Shown here one piece after another: positions 44,774 to 53,464 of a DNA stretch of 64,000 nt; positions within the stretch are counted from its first letter, which is position 1, and each line of letters begins with the position of its first letter. Location: NCBI GenBank assembly GCA_900551325.1, contig URVM01000008.1, positions 129,170 to 193,169 on the forward strand. The letters are read 5' to 3'. The stretch is from an uncultured Eubacteriales bacterium (lineage in GTDB: Bacteria; Bacillota; Clostridia; Lachnospirales; Cellulosilyticaceae). The notes under the pieces were generated by a model. That model was not told the origin of the DNA and made no database searches. It worked only from the letters and a program-made list of their open reading frames with translations. A program made the translations under genes and the position numbers.

Positions 44774-45385
44774 ATGATTACACTAGCGATAAACAGTTGT
44801 ACAGAAAGTAGTAGAAATGCTTTAGAGCTTATTTACAATCAAAGTAAACAAAATGGTATAAAGATAGTGCATATAAAACCTCAAGAGAACTCTATTTATT
44901 ATAATAATAAAAGGATTCCTCTAAAAAATTATATTGATACCTTAAAAACAAAAGAACAACCAGATTTATTAGTGGTAGAACTGACTAAAGAAGGCATTGA
45001 TAATAGTATTTATGAGCAAATTCGATTTAATCTTGCCCTGTTTTTCCCAAAATCAAAGTATCCTCTAAGTAAAAATAATTTAAGCACTCGCCTCTTTAAA
45101 TTAATACAAGCTCATTATTATATTATTCCTGAAACCTATCATAAAAGACAAAAAGAGTTTATTACCTACGGATGGAGTGAAGAGGCAAATATATCAGCTT
45201 CTAGTGCAGAATTACAAGTAGATGGTAGCCTAAGCCTTCAATGTTGTATTAAGCCAAGTGTAGTAATTAATGTAGAGGGGCTAAATACATTAAGAGAGTT
45301 TGCTATAGAAGTTCCCTTTAACGATGTAGACGGCGCACTAGCTGGTATTGCTACAATGATTTTATACGGGATAGAAATAAACTAA
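44774..45385 (+). CDS. Mur-ligase-like protein lacking the ATP-binding P-loop
   Basis: 203 residues. I do not recognise it as a named family. The C-terminal half resembles the end of a Mur ligase central domain: FITYGWSEEANISASSAEL for the usual TYG..EDADVRA strand, then FAIEVPFNDVDGALAGIATM for the LPxxGxHNxxNALAAIA helix. An upstream segment (PDLLVVELTKEGIDN) could match the DVAVxExS strand. The GTNGKT P-loop is absent and there is no third domain, so it should not ligate. Inference: a degenerate or repurposed Mur-type fold. GGAGG precedes the ATG. Confidence 0.55.
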   Translation: MITLAINSCTESSRNALELIYNQSKQNGIKIVHIKPQENSIYYNNKRIPLKNYIDTLKTKEQPDLLVVELTKEGIDNSIYEQIRFNLALFFPKSKYPLSKNNLSTRLFKLIQAHYYIIPETYHKRQKEFITYGWSEEANISASSAELQVDGSLSLQCCIKPSVVINVEGLNTLREFAIEVPFNDVDGALAGIATMILYGIEIN

Positions 45386-45496
45386 ACTAAAGAAATAAAA
45401 TGAGAAAAAAGTAATAAACTTGTACTAAAGTTAATATAAATGATAATGACAAAAGAATTAGTTCAGAATAAAAAGAGGATAAGGGAGAGGTGCAAG

Positions 45497-46159
45497 ATGA
45501 TAGAACACATATTAGAAAACAATGAGGTACTCATAATTGGAAAAGCTATAAGTGAACTTACCTATAGCCATAAAGTATACGGTGAAGGATTTTATAGTTT
45601 CAACTTGGAGGTGCCTAGACTTAGTGATTCAGCAGATGTTTTACCTGTTACAGTATCAGAAAGGCTTTTAGCGCCACTGGGCAATATCCAAGGGAAAATT
45701 TTAGATATAACAGGCCAGTTTAGATCTTATAATCAGTATGAAGAAGGAAAAAATCGTCTTATTCTAACTATATTTGCACTAGAAGTTAAGGAAGTATCAG
45801 AAGAAGAAATGAAAAAAAATAAAAATACTATTTATCTAAATGGGTTTGTCTGTAAAGAACCCGTGTATAGGACAACACCTTTTGGTAGAGAAATTACAGA
45901 TCTATTACTTGCAGTCAATCGTTCTTATCATAAATCTGATTACATACCATGTATTACTTGGGGAAGAAATGCAAGGTATGCACAAAATCTTCAAACAGGA
46001 GCTCATATAGAGCTATGGGGTAGAATCCAAAGTCGCCCTTACCAAAAGAAATTAGAAACAGGGGAAGCAATTAGTAAAGTTGCTTATGAAGTTTCTATTT
46101 CAAAAATGGAAATACTAGAAGAAGCTAAAGAAATATCTGATGTACAAGAAGTAGAATAA
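45497..46159 (+). CDS. single-stranded DNA-binding protein-like, two OB domains
   Basis: 220 residues from the ATG at 45497 behind AAGGGAGAGG; an in-frame upstream ATG at 45440 lacks a ribosome binding site. Seen: two successive OB-fold blocks. The first covers 1-105 (FYSFNLEVPRLS, IQGKILDITGQFRSY). The second covers about 112-205 and reads like SSB: NTIYLNGFVCKEPVYRTTPF, ITDLLLAVNRSYHKSDYIPC and TGAHIELWGRIQSRPYQ. An acidic tail follows but without the DDDIPF tip. It is probably an SSB paralogue of unknown role rather than the main replication SSB. Confidence 0.75.
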   Translation: MIEHILENNEVLIIGKAISELTYSHKVYGEGFYSFNLEVPRLSDSADVLPVTVSERLLAPLGNIQGKILDITGQFRSYNQYEEGKNRLILTIFALEVKEVSEEEMKKNKNTIYLNGFVCKEPVYRTTPFGREITDLLLAVNRSYHKSDYIPCITWGRNARYAQNLQTGAHIELWGRIQSRPYQKKLETGEAISKVAYEVSISKMEILEEAKEISDVQEVE

Positions 46160-46191
46160 AATTTTAATTATATATGATTAAAATAAGTAAT

Positions 46192-46236
46192 GGGAGCTAT
46201 GATACTAATTTCGATTAGTTGGGTAGCTCCTTTTTT
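46192..46236 (+). terminator. intrinsic terminator
   Basis: GGAGCTA...ACTAAT-TTCG-ATTAGT...TAGCTCC, then TTTTTT. Confidence 0.88.
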
Positions 46237-46293
46237 AGGTGGAAAAATTCTTTATTTTAAGTTATAATTTATTAGATAAGAAAGGAAGATTGT

Positions 46294-46962
46294 ATGTATA
46301 AACTTATTAGGCAAAAGAGAAAGACAATAGGAATTTATATACAAAATGATTTATCAGTTTTAGTTAAAGCGCCTTATTATATGAAGCAAGAAGCCATTGA
46401 TGAGTTTGTATCTAAAAATCAAGAGTGGATTGTAAAGACTATTTCTGATAAAAGAACACTTGCCAAACAAAAAGATTGGTTAGCTAGGAGAGAAATCTTA
46501 TATTTAGGGAATACTTTAAAAGTAGAAATAAAAGAGATGTCTATGGTCAAACCAACAGTAGAAGTAAGTGAAACAACTTTTACAATTATAACGCCTAATA
46601 AAGACGATAACTTTCTTATAAAAAAGCAAGTAGAAACTTATATTAAAGAACAAGCATTACAATTATTTACAAAGCTTACTAAGGAATATTGTGACTTATT
46701 AGGGTGTCAGTATGAAAAGATTACACTTAGAAAACAAAAAACAAGATGGGGGAGTTGTTCAACAAAAGGTACATTATCCTTTAATATAAGACTAATGGGA
46801 GCCCCTATAGAAGTTATTCGGTATGTGGTGTTACATGAGGTTGTACATTTGATACATTTTAATCATAGTACAAGCTTTTGGCATACTATAGAAGGAGTAA
46901 TGCCAGACTATAAATTAAGAAAAAACTATTTAAAAGAACATGGAAATATATTAGACATATAA
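46294..46962 (+). CDS. YgjP-type zinc metallopeptidase (M48-like, DUF45)
   Basis: 222 residues. Seen: the family's KQKTRWGSCSTKGTLSFNIR block and the zinc motif VVLHEVVHLIHFNHSTSFW, with HExxH and a third histidine in the following helix. The N-terminal half is the usual basic beta-rich region beginning with RQKRKTIGIYI. Cytosolic; physiological substrate unknown for the family. It is followed after 17 bases by the cobalamin adenosyltransferase gene. Confidence 0.9.
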   Translation: MYKLIRQKRKTIGIYIQNDLSVLVKAPYYMKQEAIDEFVSKNQEWIVKTISDKRTLAKQKDWLARREILYLGNTLKVEIKEMSMVKPTVEVSETTFTIITPNKDDNFLIKKQVETYIKEQALQLFTKLTKEYCDLLGCQYEKITLRKQKTRWGSCSTKGTLSFNIRLMGAPIEVIRYVVLHEVVHLIHFNHSTSFWHTIEGVMPDYKLRKNYLKEHGNILDI

Positions 46963-46979
46963 TTAAAGAGGTGAGAAAA

Positions 46980-47510
46980 ATGAAACAAGGGCTTATACAG
47001 ATTTATTGTGGACCAGGTAAAGGCAAGTCAACAGCAGCTATAGGTTTAGGCATACGTGCATTAGGCAATAACCTGAAAGTCATTATGATTCAATTTCTTA
47101 AAAATGATAATACTGGTGAATGTAAATTATTAAAAACATTAGAACCTGGATTCAAGGTTTTTCATTTTGAGAAAGAAAGAGGATTTACTTGGACTTTAAC
47201 TGAAGAAGAAAAAGGTGAATTAGTGCAAGAAATTCATATGGCACTTAAATTTGCTAAAAAGGTTATGGATACAGGTGAATGTGATATTTTAATTTTAGAT
47301 GAAATTTTAGGTGCTATTCAACTTGGGTTTGTTGATATACAAGAATTTTTACAACTAGTAGATGAAAAGCCAGAATTTATGGAACTTGTATTAACAGGTC
47401 GTCAACTACCAGAGGAACTTAAAGAAAGAGCAGACTATGTTAGCTATATAGATGCAGTTAAGCATCCAATGGAAAAGGGGATTCGTGCACGAGCAGGAAT
47501 AGAGTATTAG
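46980..47510 (+). CDS. cob(I)alamin adenosyltransferase (CobO/BtuR type)
   Basis: 176 residues from the ATG at 46980; the GTG nine bases earlier overlaps the GAGGTG ribosome binding site. Transfers adenosyl from ATP to cob(I)alamin, making adenosylcobalamin. Seen: the P-loop-like YCGPGKGKSTAAIGLGIRAL at the N-terminus, DILILDEILGAIQLGFVD, and LTGRQLPEELKERADYV. AdoCbl is the cofactor of NrdJ encoded nearby, and it also serves other B12 enzymes. Confidence 0.94.
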   Translation: MKQGLIQIYCGPGKGKSTAAIGLGIRALGNNLKVIMIQFLKNDNTGECKLLKTLEPGFKVFHFEKERGFTWTLTEEEKGELVQEIHMALKFAKKVMDTGECDILILDEILGAIQLGFVDIQEFLQLVDEKPEFMELVLTGRQLPEELKERADYVSYIDAVKHPMEKGIRARAGIEY

Positions 47511-47548
47511 TAAAATAACACAAAAGAAGAAAGCAAGAGGGGATTAGG

Positions 47549-48505
47549 ATGAAAAACAGAAATAATATAAGTAATTTTTGCATCGGGGTCTTGGCATACT
47601 TAATTTTTATTTTACTAGCGTATCTAAATTTTAAACTTTTTAGTTTTGCACCTTTATTATTAATTATAGGGGTACTAGGAAATTACTTTATTTTAGGAGC
47701 TATTTTAAATGAGAAAGGGATATGGGGGGGACGTATTGCCATTATATCCACATATGCAGTAGGGGGAATTATTTATACTATAGGTAGGTTACTTATTAAT
47801 ACAGAACTTATTGCTACCTTTAGACGACTAATCCCACAAGTATATCATTCAGTAGGCATACTAGAGCAATGGACATATGGAAAAATCTCAAGAGATACAC
47901 TTATTGCTATATTTATGGTTGTATTTCTGATTTTGAGTTTGCTTGTACTAGAGTTTGGAAAGAGAGTAAAAGTAAGTACAAAAGAACGTAGCGGATTTAC
48001 GTATAATATTGTACTTGTATGGATGGTACATTTTTATTTATTTATGCCAATTCATATCGTTGTAAGTAAGTTTACATCTATTATGAATGATACTAAACAA
48101 AGCCTTATATTTGGGGCAATTATGACTATTATTCTATTTGTAACTTATTTCTTCTTAGGTAAAGAATGCAGGACTTTAAAAAGTAAAGTTCTTCAGTGTA
48201 TATCTAGTTCTACTATTACATTAACAGCTATAATCTTATATGTACTAGGTCTTGTATTTATAGTGGATATTGGAGTATATGAACGCTATATGTTACCTGT
48301 AGTCACTTCATATATTGGTACTTTGTGTAGGTCATTAGGTATAATGACAGGTGCTAATGTAAAGGTAGTTTCTCAATATGGTTTCTTAGCAACTAGTATT
48401 ATGATTATAGTACCGACACTAATGATTACAGTTGGTAAGTTTACTTCTTTATCAAGTAGTGAAAAAGAAGTAGAAGGAACTATATTATCAGCAGTAGAGG
48501 AATAG
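47549..48505 (+). CDS. multi-span membrane protein, unknown
   Basis: 318 residues with roughly eight to nine hydrophobic segments, starting with FCIGVLAYLIFILLAYLNF. The loops are short and there are no conserved catalytic residues, ATP motifs or repeats that I can name. AAGAGGGG precedes the ATG. It follows the adenosyltransferase by 38 bases and may be cotranscribed; a link with cobalamin cannot be claimed from this alone. Confidence 0.75.
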   Translation: MKNRNNISNFCIGVLAYLIFILLAYLNFKLFSFAPLLLIIGVLGNYFILGAILNEKGIWGGRIAIISTYAVGGIIYTIGRLLINTELIATFRRLIPQVYHSVGILEQWTYGKISRDTLIAIFMVVFLILSLLVLEFGKRVKVSTKERSGFTYNIVLVWMVHFYLFMPIHIVVSKFTSIMNDTKQSLIFGAIMTIILFVTYFFLGKECRTLKSKVLQCISSSTITLTAIILYVLGLVFIVDIGVYERYMLPVVTSYIGTLCRSLGIMTGANVKVVSQYGFLATSIMIIVPTLMITVGKFTSLSSSEKEVEGTILSAVEE

Positions 48506-48544
48506 TTTATTATTCTAGAATACAAGCTATAAAAATAAATAGAT

Positions 48545-48586
48545 AAAAATCCCGTGTATGAGTAAATTCATACACGGGATTTTTTC
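48545..48586. terminator. bidirectional intrinsic terminator
   Basis: AATCCCGTGTATGA/TCATACACGGGATT stem with A-run and T-run on either side, between the membrane protein gene and convergent dapB. Confidence 0.88.
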
Positions 48587-48592
48587 TTTAAA

Positions 48593-49351
48593 TTAATTAT
48601 CTAATAAGTTAGCCATATCATATAAGCCAGGTGCTTTGTTAGCTATAAATGCAGCAGCTTTTATAGCACCTACTGCAAATACTTCTTTTGATGCTGCTGA
48701 GTGAGATAAAGTAATAACTTCATCATTACCAGCAAAAATAATATCATGTTCGCCTACAATAGTACCACCACGTACTGCATGAATACCTATTTCATTTTTA
48801 GGACGTTTTTCACGTGCAGTTGAACGGTCAAAGCGTAAAGTATAAGTTTCATCTAAAGTATCTGTAATGGCATTTGCGATAGCAAGAGCTGTACCGCTTG
48901 GGGCATCAATTTTTTGATTATGATGTTTTTCGATAATCTCTATATCAAAACCAGAATCACCTAAAACTTCTGTTGCACGTTTAGCTAGTGTAATGAGTAA
49001 GTTTACTCCTAAAGACATATTTGCAGAGAAAAATATAGGAATCTGTTTACTTGCTTCATTTATAAATTCAATATCTTCATTAGGAAGACCAGTGGTACAA
49101 ATGACAGCAGGGATTTTTTTTGCAATAGCATATTCAAGAAGTGGTCTAACAGCTTTTGCAGTAGAAAAATCTATAATAACATCTACTGGTACAGTACATG
49201 CTTCAATATTATCGAAAACAGGAAAATCATTAGGTGCTGATAAGTTAGGATCTACTCCCACTACTAAATTTAAATTAGGATAGTCTTTAATAATACGTGT
49301 AATGGCTTGCCCTAGTCGTCCGTTACAACCATGTAATAATATTTTGGTCAT
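48593..49351 (-). CDS. dapB: 4-hydroxy-tetrahydrodipicolinate reductase
   Basis: 252 residues from the second of two in-frame ATGs; the first (49360) overlaps the AAAGGA ribosome binding site. Second enzyme of the lysine/diaminopimelate branch. Seen: the NAD(P)H-binding LLHGCNGRLGQAI, VDVIIDFSTAKAV, and the catalytic signature IIEKHHNQKIDAPSGTALAI. It follows dapA by 23 bases and shares its riboswitch-controlled transcript. The products also supply wall peptide and spore dipicolinate. Confidence 0.96.
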   Translation of the reverse strand: MTKILLHGCNGRLGQAITRIIKDYPNLNLVVGVDPNLSAPNDFPVFDNIEACTVPVDVIIDFSTAKAVRPLLEYAIAKKIPAVICTTGLPNEDIEFINEASKQIPIFFSANMSLGVNLLITLAKRATEVLGDSGFDIEIIEKHHNQKIDAPSGTALAIANAITDTLDETYTLRFDRSTAREKRPKNEIGIHAVRGGTIVGEHDIIFAGNDEVITLSHSAASKEVFAVGAIKAAAFIANKAPGLYDMANLLDN

Positions 49352-49374
49352 ATGTGTCATCCTTTCTATAGAAA

Positions 49375-50259
49375 CTAATCAATAAGTGAAGCGGCTCTAA
49401 GGGCTGCTTTAACTTTTTCTTCGTTAGCAGGTTCTAGGTTTGTAAGTGGTAGTCTACATGGACCAACTTCAAATCCCATATAGTTTAATGCGGCTTTAAC
49501 TGGAATAGGATTAACTTCGCTAAAGAGTGCATCAATAAGAGGAAGATAATCTAGTTGAAGTTTAAGTGCTTCCTTTGTTTGACCTTGAAGGTATAAGTTT
49601 ACGATGTCATGAGTTTGTCTTGGAACTACGTTTGATAATACAGAGATAACCCCTACACCACCAAGAGATAAAACAGGTATAATTTGGTCGTCATTTCCTG
49701 AATAAATAGCAAAGTCAGGACCACATAAGCGAGCAATTTGTGCAACTTGTGAAAGGTTACCACTTGCTTCTTTAATACCTGCTACATAATCACGTTTAGA
49801 AAGCTCATAAACTGTTTCAGGTGCAATGTTAACTCCTGTTCTAGAAGGAACACTATAGAGAATCATTGGTACGTCAGCAGCTTTACCAATAGCATCGAAA
49901 TGTTCTATAAGTCCTTTTTGAGTTGATTTATTATAGTAAGGAGTTACTTGAAGTACACCATCTACACCAAGTTCTGCAGCACGCTTAGTAAGAGCAATAC
50001 CATGACGTGTATCATTGCTACCAGTACCAGCGATAACAGGAACTCTACCTCTTGTACGTTCTACAGCTATTTTAATACATTCAAGCTGTTCTTCATCTGT
50101 CATAGTAGAAGCTTCACCTGTTGTACCACATATAATAATAGAATCTGTATGATTATCTATTTGAAAGTCAATAAGTTCTTCTAGTTTGCCAAAATTAATA
50201 CTACCATCTTCGTTAAATGGTGTAACGATTGCCACACCTGCGCCTTGAAAAAGTGCCAT
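49375..50259 (-). CDS. dapA: 4-hydroxy-tetrahydrodipicolinate synthase
   Basis: 294 residues. Condenses pyruvate with aspartate semialdehyde. Seen: GTTGEASTMTDEEQ, YYNKSTQKGLIEHF with the catalytic Tyr, LYSVPSRTGVNIAPET, and the Schiff-base lysine in VAGIKEASGNL. AAAGGAC precedes the minus-strand ATG. First gene after the lysine riboswitch. Confidence 0.97.
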   Translation of the reverse strand: MALFQGAGVAIVTPFNEDGSINFGKLEELIDFQIDNHTDSIIICGTTGEASTMTDEEQLECIKIAVERTRGRVPVIAGTGSNDTRHGIALTKRAAELGVDGVLQVTPYYNKSTQKGLIEHFDAIGKAADVPMILYSVPSRTGVNIAPETVYELSKRDYVAGIKEASGNLSQVAQIARLCGPDFAIYSGNDDQIIPVLSLGGVGVISVLSNVVPRQTHDIVNLYLQGQTKEALKLQLDYLPLIDALFSEVNPIPVKAALNYMGFEVGPCRLPLTNLEPANEEKVKAALRAASLID

Positions 50260-50375
50260 CTTTCATCAGTCCTTTCGATTTGATATCATATGTTTTGTAA
50301 TTTATTCCATTCTTAATCCCATAGTATTCAAAGGGGAGCTTAAGTGCAACACTGGCTTGGATAGTTAAATACAAA

Positions 50376-50407
50376 TAACAAAAGCCAGCTTAATAGGTAA
50401 GCTGGCT
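50376..50407 (-). terminator. riboswitch-controlled terminator before dapA
   Basis: On the minus strand: AGCCAGCTTA, a short loop, TAAGCTGGCT, then TTTTGTT. It lies between the lysine aptamer and dapA. Confidence 0.85.
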
Positions 50408-50460
50408 GTACGTCCAAATGATGTAAATATATATGTAAAATAATTTACAAAAATCATTTA

Positions 50461-50642
50461 AACACAGTAGCACACCACCTATTGTATAGCAAAAGGTGAC
50501 AGTTGTATAGTTATTAACTATACCCCCAGGAATAGGTCATGCAAGTAACATATCCCTTCGGCAACACATCCTTTTGGATCTAATCTTATTCTCTTGCAAG
50601 AATCATAAATCCTACTCTTAAGCATTGCGCCTCTACGTGATT
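50461..50642 (-). promoter_or_regulatory. lysine riboswitch (L box) of dapA-dapB
   Basis: On the minus strand the aptamer runs from CACGTAGAGGCGC (50640) to GGTGTGCTACTGTG (50462), which close helix P1. Conserved internal blocks are visible: AGAGGCGCAATG, TTAAGAGTA, GGATGTGTTGCCGAAGGG and a long final hairpin around GGGGGTATAGTT. In this class lysine binding favours the downstream terminator and shuts off lysine synthesis. Confidence 0.9.
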
Positions 50643-50668
50643 GAATAATAAATATTTAATTGTGTCTA

Positions 50669-50697
50669 ATGATAGCATGATAAAAAAGTTGTGTCAA
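50669..50697 (-). promoter_or_regulatory. promoter of the lysine riboswitch-dapAB transcript
   Basis: Minus strand: TTGACA (50697-50692), 17 bases, TATCAT (50674-50669), about 30 bases before the aptamer. Confidence 0.8.
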
Positions 50698-50802
50698 GGT
50701 TATAAAAAATATAAATAATTTTATAAATATAGTCATGTTGACAATAATATATGCAAAAAGCAAGAGAAGGTGTATAAAAATTAAAAGAAATAGGGTGAGG
50801 GT

Positions 50803-50832
50803 GTATATTTTTCTTAAAAATTATCCATACTT
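50803..50832 (+). promoter_or_regulatory. possible sigma-G promoter of the spore protein gene
   Basis: GTATA (50803-50807), an 18-base gap, CATACTT (50826-50832), close to the forespore sigma-G pattern, 35 bases before the SASP start. Confidence 0.4.
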
Positions 50833-50866
50833 TAAAACATAAATACAGGTTAAGAAAGGATATATT

Positions 50867-51076
50867 ATGAAAAATACTAATAATACTAAAGAGAAGTTGT
50901 TTGATGCATTATCACCAGATCAGAAGATGAAATTAGAAATTGCTGAAGAGCTTGGCCTTTTAGATAAAGTGCAAAAGGATGGTTGGAAGAGTTTAACACC
51001 TAAAGAAACTGGTCGTATTGGTGGACTTATGACTAAAAGAAAAAGAGAAATGAAAAATAAAGAAAATACATTGTAA
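50867..51076 (+). CDS. small acid-soluble spore protein, alpha/beta family variant
   Basis: 69 residues. Seen: AEELGLLDKVQKDGWKSLTP followed by KETGRIGGLMTKRKRE, which is the second conserved block of alpha/beta SASPs in the longer clostridial variant. The tail is basic, as expected for a DNA-binding spore protein. AAGAAAGGA precedes the ATG. Monocistronic. Confidence 0.85.
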   Translation: MKNTNNTKEKLFDALSPDQKMKLEIAEELGLLDKVQKDGWKSLTPKETGRIGGLMTKRKREMKNKENTL

Positions 51077-51272
51077 GAAGAAGGGACCATTGTATAATAA
51101 GCAATGGTCCTTTTATAATTTTATAGGAAGGCTTATAGTTATAGCAAAAGTATTCCTTTATACTAATTTTTATAGTAGGTAATAAATATAAAGCTTGTTA
51201 TACTATATGGAGAGAGTATTAGAGTTTTTAACTAAGGAAGAAATTATTAAACTAGCTAAAAGGAGGTAGCCT

Positions 51273-52361
51273 ATGCGTAAAATTATACATGTTGATATGG
51301 ATGCTTTTTATGCCCAAGTAGAAATGCGTGATAATCCAGAGCTTAAAGGAAAGCCCGTTATTGTAGGAGGGAATCCAGATGAACGTGGTGTAGTTGCTAC
51401 CTGCTCTTATGAAGCTAGAAAGTATGGGATTCATTCTGCTATGCCATGTAGAACGGCTAGACAGTTATGCCCGGGAGCTATCTTTGTTAGGCCTAGATTT
51501 GAAGTGTATAAAGGTGTATCACATAAAATAGGAGAGATTTTTAAACGCTATACAGATAAAATAGAATTTTTATCACTAGATGAAGCGTTTTTAGATGTAA
51601 CAGAAAATAAAAAGGGTATTACTTCAGCTACACAAATTGCTAAAGAAATTAAACTGGCCATATGGGACGAACTTCATTTAACAGGCTCAGCAGGTGTTTC
51701 TTATAATAAATTTTTAGCTAAGATAGCTTCAGATTATGAAAAGCCTAATGGACTTACTGTTATTACACCAGATAAAGCGCAAGAATTATTAGATCAACTA
51801 CCTATTCAAAAATTCTTTTTAGTTGGTAAAGTAACAGAAGAAGAACTTAGAAAAATAGGTGTTCATTATGGACGAGATTTAAGAAGATTAGAACTTAGCT
51901 ATTTAGTAAGTGTGTTTAAGAAAAGAGGCTACTTGCTTTATGACTTTGCAAGAGGTATTGATGAAAGAGAAGTTGAAAGTTCTCGTATTAGAAAATCTAT
52001 TGGGGCAGAGACAACATTTAGTGAAGATATAGTTTTAGCTAGTGAAGAAGCAAAAGAGATATTAGAAGAATTGGCTCATGAAGTAAGTTTACGTGTAAAA
52101 AGAAGAAATGTATGGGGAAAGAATGTAACCTTAAAGATTAAGTTTAGTGATTTTAGCCAGATTACTAGAAGTATGATGACTAGCTATCCTATTGTAGAGC
52201 CAGAAGAAATCAGGGGATATGTGGAACAACTGATGCAAAAGGTGGATAAAAACGAGCAAAAGGTTAGGTTATTGGGGATTACGTTATCACATTTAGTGAC
52301 AGAAGAAGAACGGAAAAATGAAAATGTATCTTTGTTTGAATACCTAGAGAGTATTAAATAG
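51273..52361 (+). CDS. dinB: DNA polymerase IV (Y-family)
   Basis: 362 residues. Error-prone translesion polymerase. Seen: HVDMDAFYAQVEMRDNPELK with the first catalytic Asp, KPVIVGGNPDERGVVATCSY, EFLSLDEAFLDVTE with the catalytic Asp-Glu pair, and KFLAKIASDYEKPNGLTVI. The C-terminal little finger is present, but there is no recognisable beta-clamp motif at the very end beyond SLFEYL. AGGAGG precedes the ATG. Confidence 0.96.
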   Translation: MRKIIHVDMDAFYAQVEMRDNPELKGKPVIVGGNPDERGVVATCSYEARKYGIHSAMPCRTARQLCPGAIFVRPRFEVYKGVSHKIGEIFKRYTDKIEFLSLDEAFLDVTENKKGITSATQIAKEIKLAIWDELHLTGSAGVSYNKFLAKIASDYEKPNGLTVITPDKAQELLDQLPIQKFFLVGKVTEEELRKIGVHYGRDLRRLELSYLVSVFKKRGYLLYDFARGIDEREVESSRIRKSIGAETTFSEDIVLASEEAKEILEELAHEVSLRVKRRNVWGKNVTLKIKFSDFSQITRSMMTSYPIVEPEEIRGYVEQLMQKVDKNEQKVRLLGITLSHLVTEEERKNENVSLFEYLESIK

Positions 52362-52375
52362 GATAGTTATAAAAT

Positions 52376-52404
52376 AGCCATGAAAAGGGATACTCTTCAT
52401 GGCT
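52376..52404 (+). terminator. hairpin after dinB
   Basis: AGCCATGAA/TTCATGGCT stem followed by TATTTTGGGGG; the T-tract is weak. Confidence 0.55.
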
Positions 52405-52433
52405 TATTTTGGGGGTTGAAGGGAGAAAAATTT

Positions 52434-52523
52434 ATGTCTACAATTAATATAGCCAATTTAGCCTTTGGTTATGACATAGATAATAAAATTTTTATAATTA
52501 TTTTAAGCATATTTAATCTATAA
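52434..52523 (+). pseudogene. remnant of an ABC-F (Lsa-type) ATPase gene start
   Basis: A 29-codon frame behind GAAGGGAGAAAAATTT encodes MSTINIANLAFGYDIDNKIF and then degenerates to a stop. The opening matches the N-terminus of Lsa/Vga-type ABC-F proteins (MSTI.I.NLTFGYD... as I recall it), but the Walker A that should follow at about residue 40 is missing. The rest of 52524-52680 is AT-rich and shows no further coding similarity. I read this as the relic of a deleted gene. Confidence 0.5.
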
Positions 52524-52680
52524 ATGAATGAGTATTTGAGTTTAAGGTATAGATAATATAAGAATGAATAAGGAAGAGTAGAGGATTTAATGCTATAATA
52601 CAAAAGGTACAAATTAGGTTTGCATAGAAAAAACAGCTAGTGTACAATGAAATTTAGTCGTCAGATGAAGAGGTGAAGAA

Positions 52681-53454
52681 GTGGATATTTATAATGACTT
52701 TGCAATGATTTATGATACATTTATGGAAGACACACCTTATAAACAATGGGTGGACTTTATAGAAAGTATTATAAAAGAACAAGGTATGGAACCTAAGATT
52801 ATTTGTGATTTAGGTTGTGGGACAGGAACGATGTGTGAACTCTTTGCTGATCGTGGCTTAGATGTTATAGGGATAGATGCCTCAGAAGAAATGCTTATGG
52901 TTGCTAGAGAAAAGGAATTTGAAGCAGGTAGAGGTATTTTGTATCTTATGCAAGATATGAGTGAGTTTGAACTTTATGGTACAGTAGATGTAATCTATAG
53001 CAGCTGTGATAGTATTAACTACCTTATGGAAGAAGAGAAAGTATTATCTATGTTTAAGTGGGTTAATAATTATCTTGAAAAAGATGGCTTGTTTATTTTT
53101 GATGTAAACTTACCTCATAAGTATAAAACCCTTTTAGGAGATAAAGTTTTTGCAGAGCAAACAGAAGATGCTGCATATATCTGGGAAAACTATTATGATG
53201 AGAAACAACAAATTAATGAGTTTTATGTAAGTTTCTTTGTACAAGATGAAGATGGTCGTTATGATCGTTTTGAGGAAGTTCACTATCAAAAAGCTTATTC
53301 AGTAGAATGTATAAAAGACATTATTGAAAAAGCAGGTATGGAACTAGTGGCTATTTATGATGATTATACACATAAACCTTATAATGAAGAAACACTTCGT
53401 GCAACTTTTGTTGCAAGAGAAAAACAAGTAGCTGGAAAAGTATATGTTGATTAA
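52681..53454 (+). CDS. class I SAM-dependent methyltransferase
   Basis: 257 residues, starting GTG at 52681 behind AGAGGTGAAGAA. Seen: motif I CDLGCGTGTMCELFADRG, the acidic end of strand 2 in VIGIDASEEML, and motif IV DVIYSSCDSINYL. The N-terminal YNDFAMIYDTFMEDTPY is common in clostridial YqeM-like methyltransferases of unknown target. The stop overlaps the leader of hslO, so both are likely cotranscribed. Confidence 0.88.
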   Translation: MDIYNDFAMIYDTFMEDTPYKQWVDFIESIIKEQGMEPKIICDLGCGTGTMCELFADRGLDVIGIDASEEMLMVAREKEFEAGRGILYLMQDMSEFELYGTVDVIYSSCDSINYLMEEEKVLSMFKWVNNYLEKDGLFIFDVNLPHKYKTLLGDKVFAEQTEDAAYIWENYYDEKQQINEFYVSFFVQDEDGRYDRFEEVHYQKAYSVECIKDIIEKAGMELVAIYDDYTHKPYNEETLRATFVAREKQVAGKVYVD

Positions 53455-53464
53455 GGAGGATACT

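Noticed and set aside
50461..50642. Possible coding or CRISPR-like structured region upstream of dapA
   Set aside because: The block order and the following terminator match a lysine riboswitch on the minus strand; no repeats.
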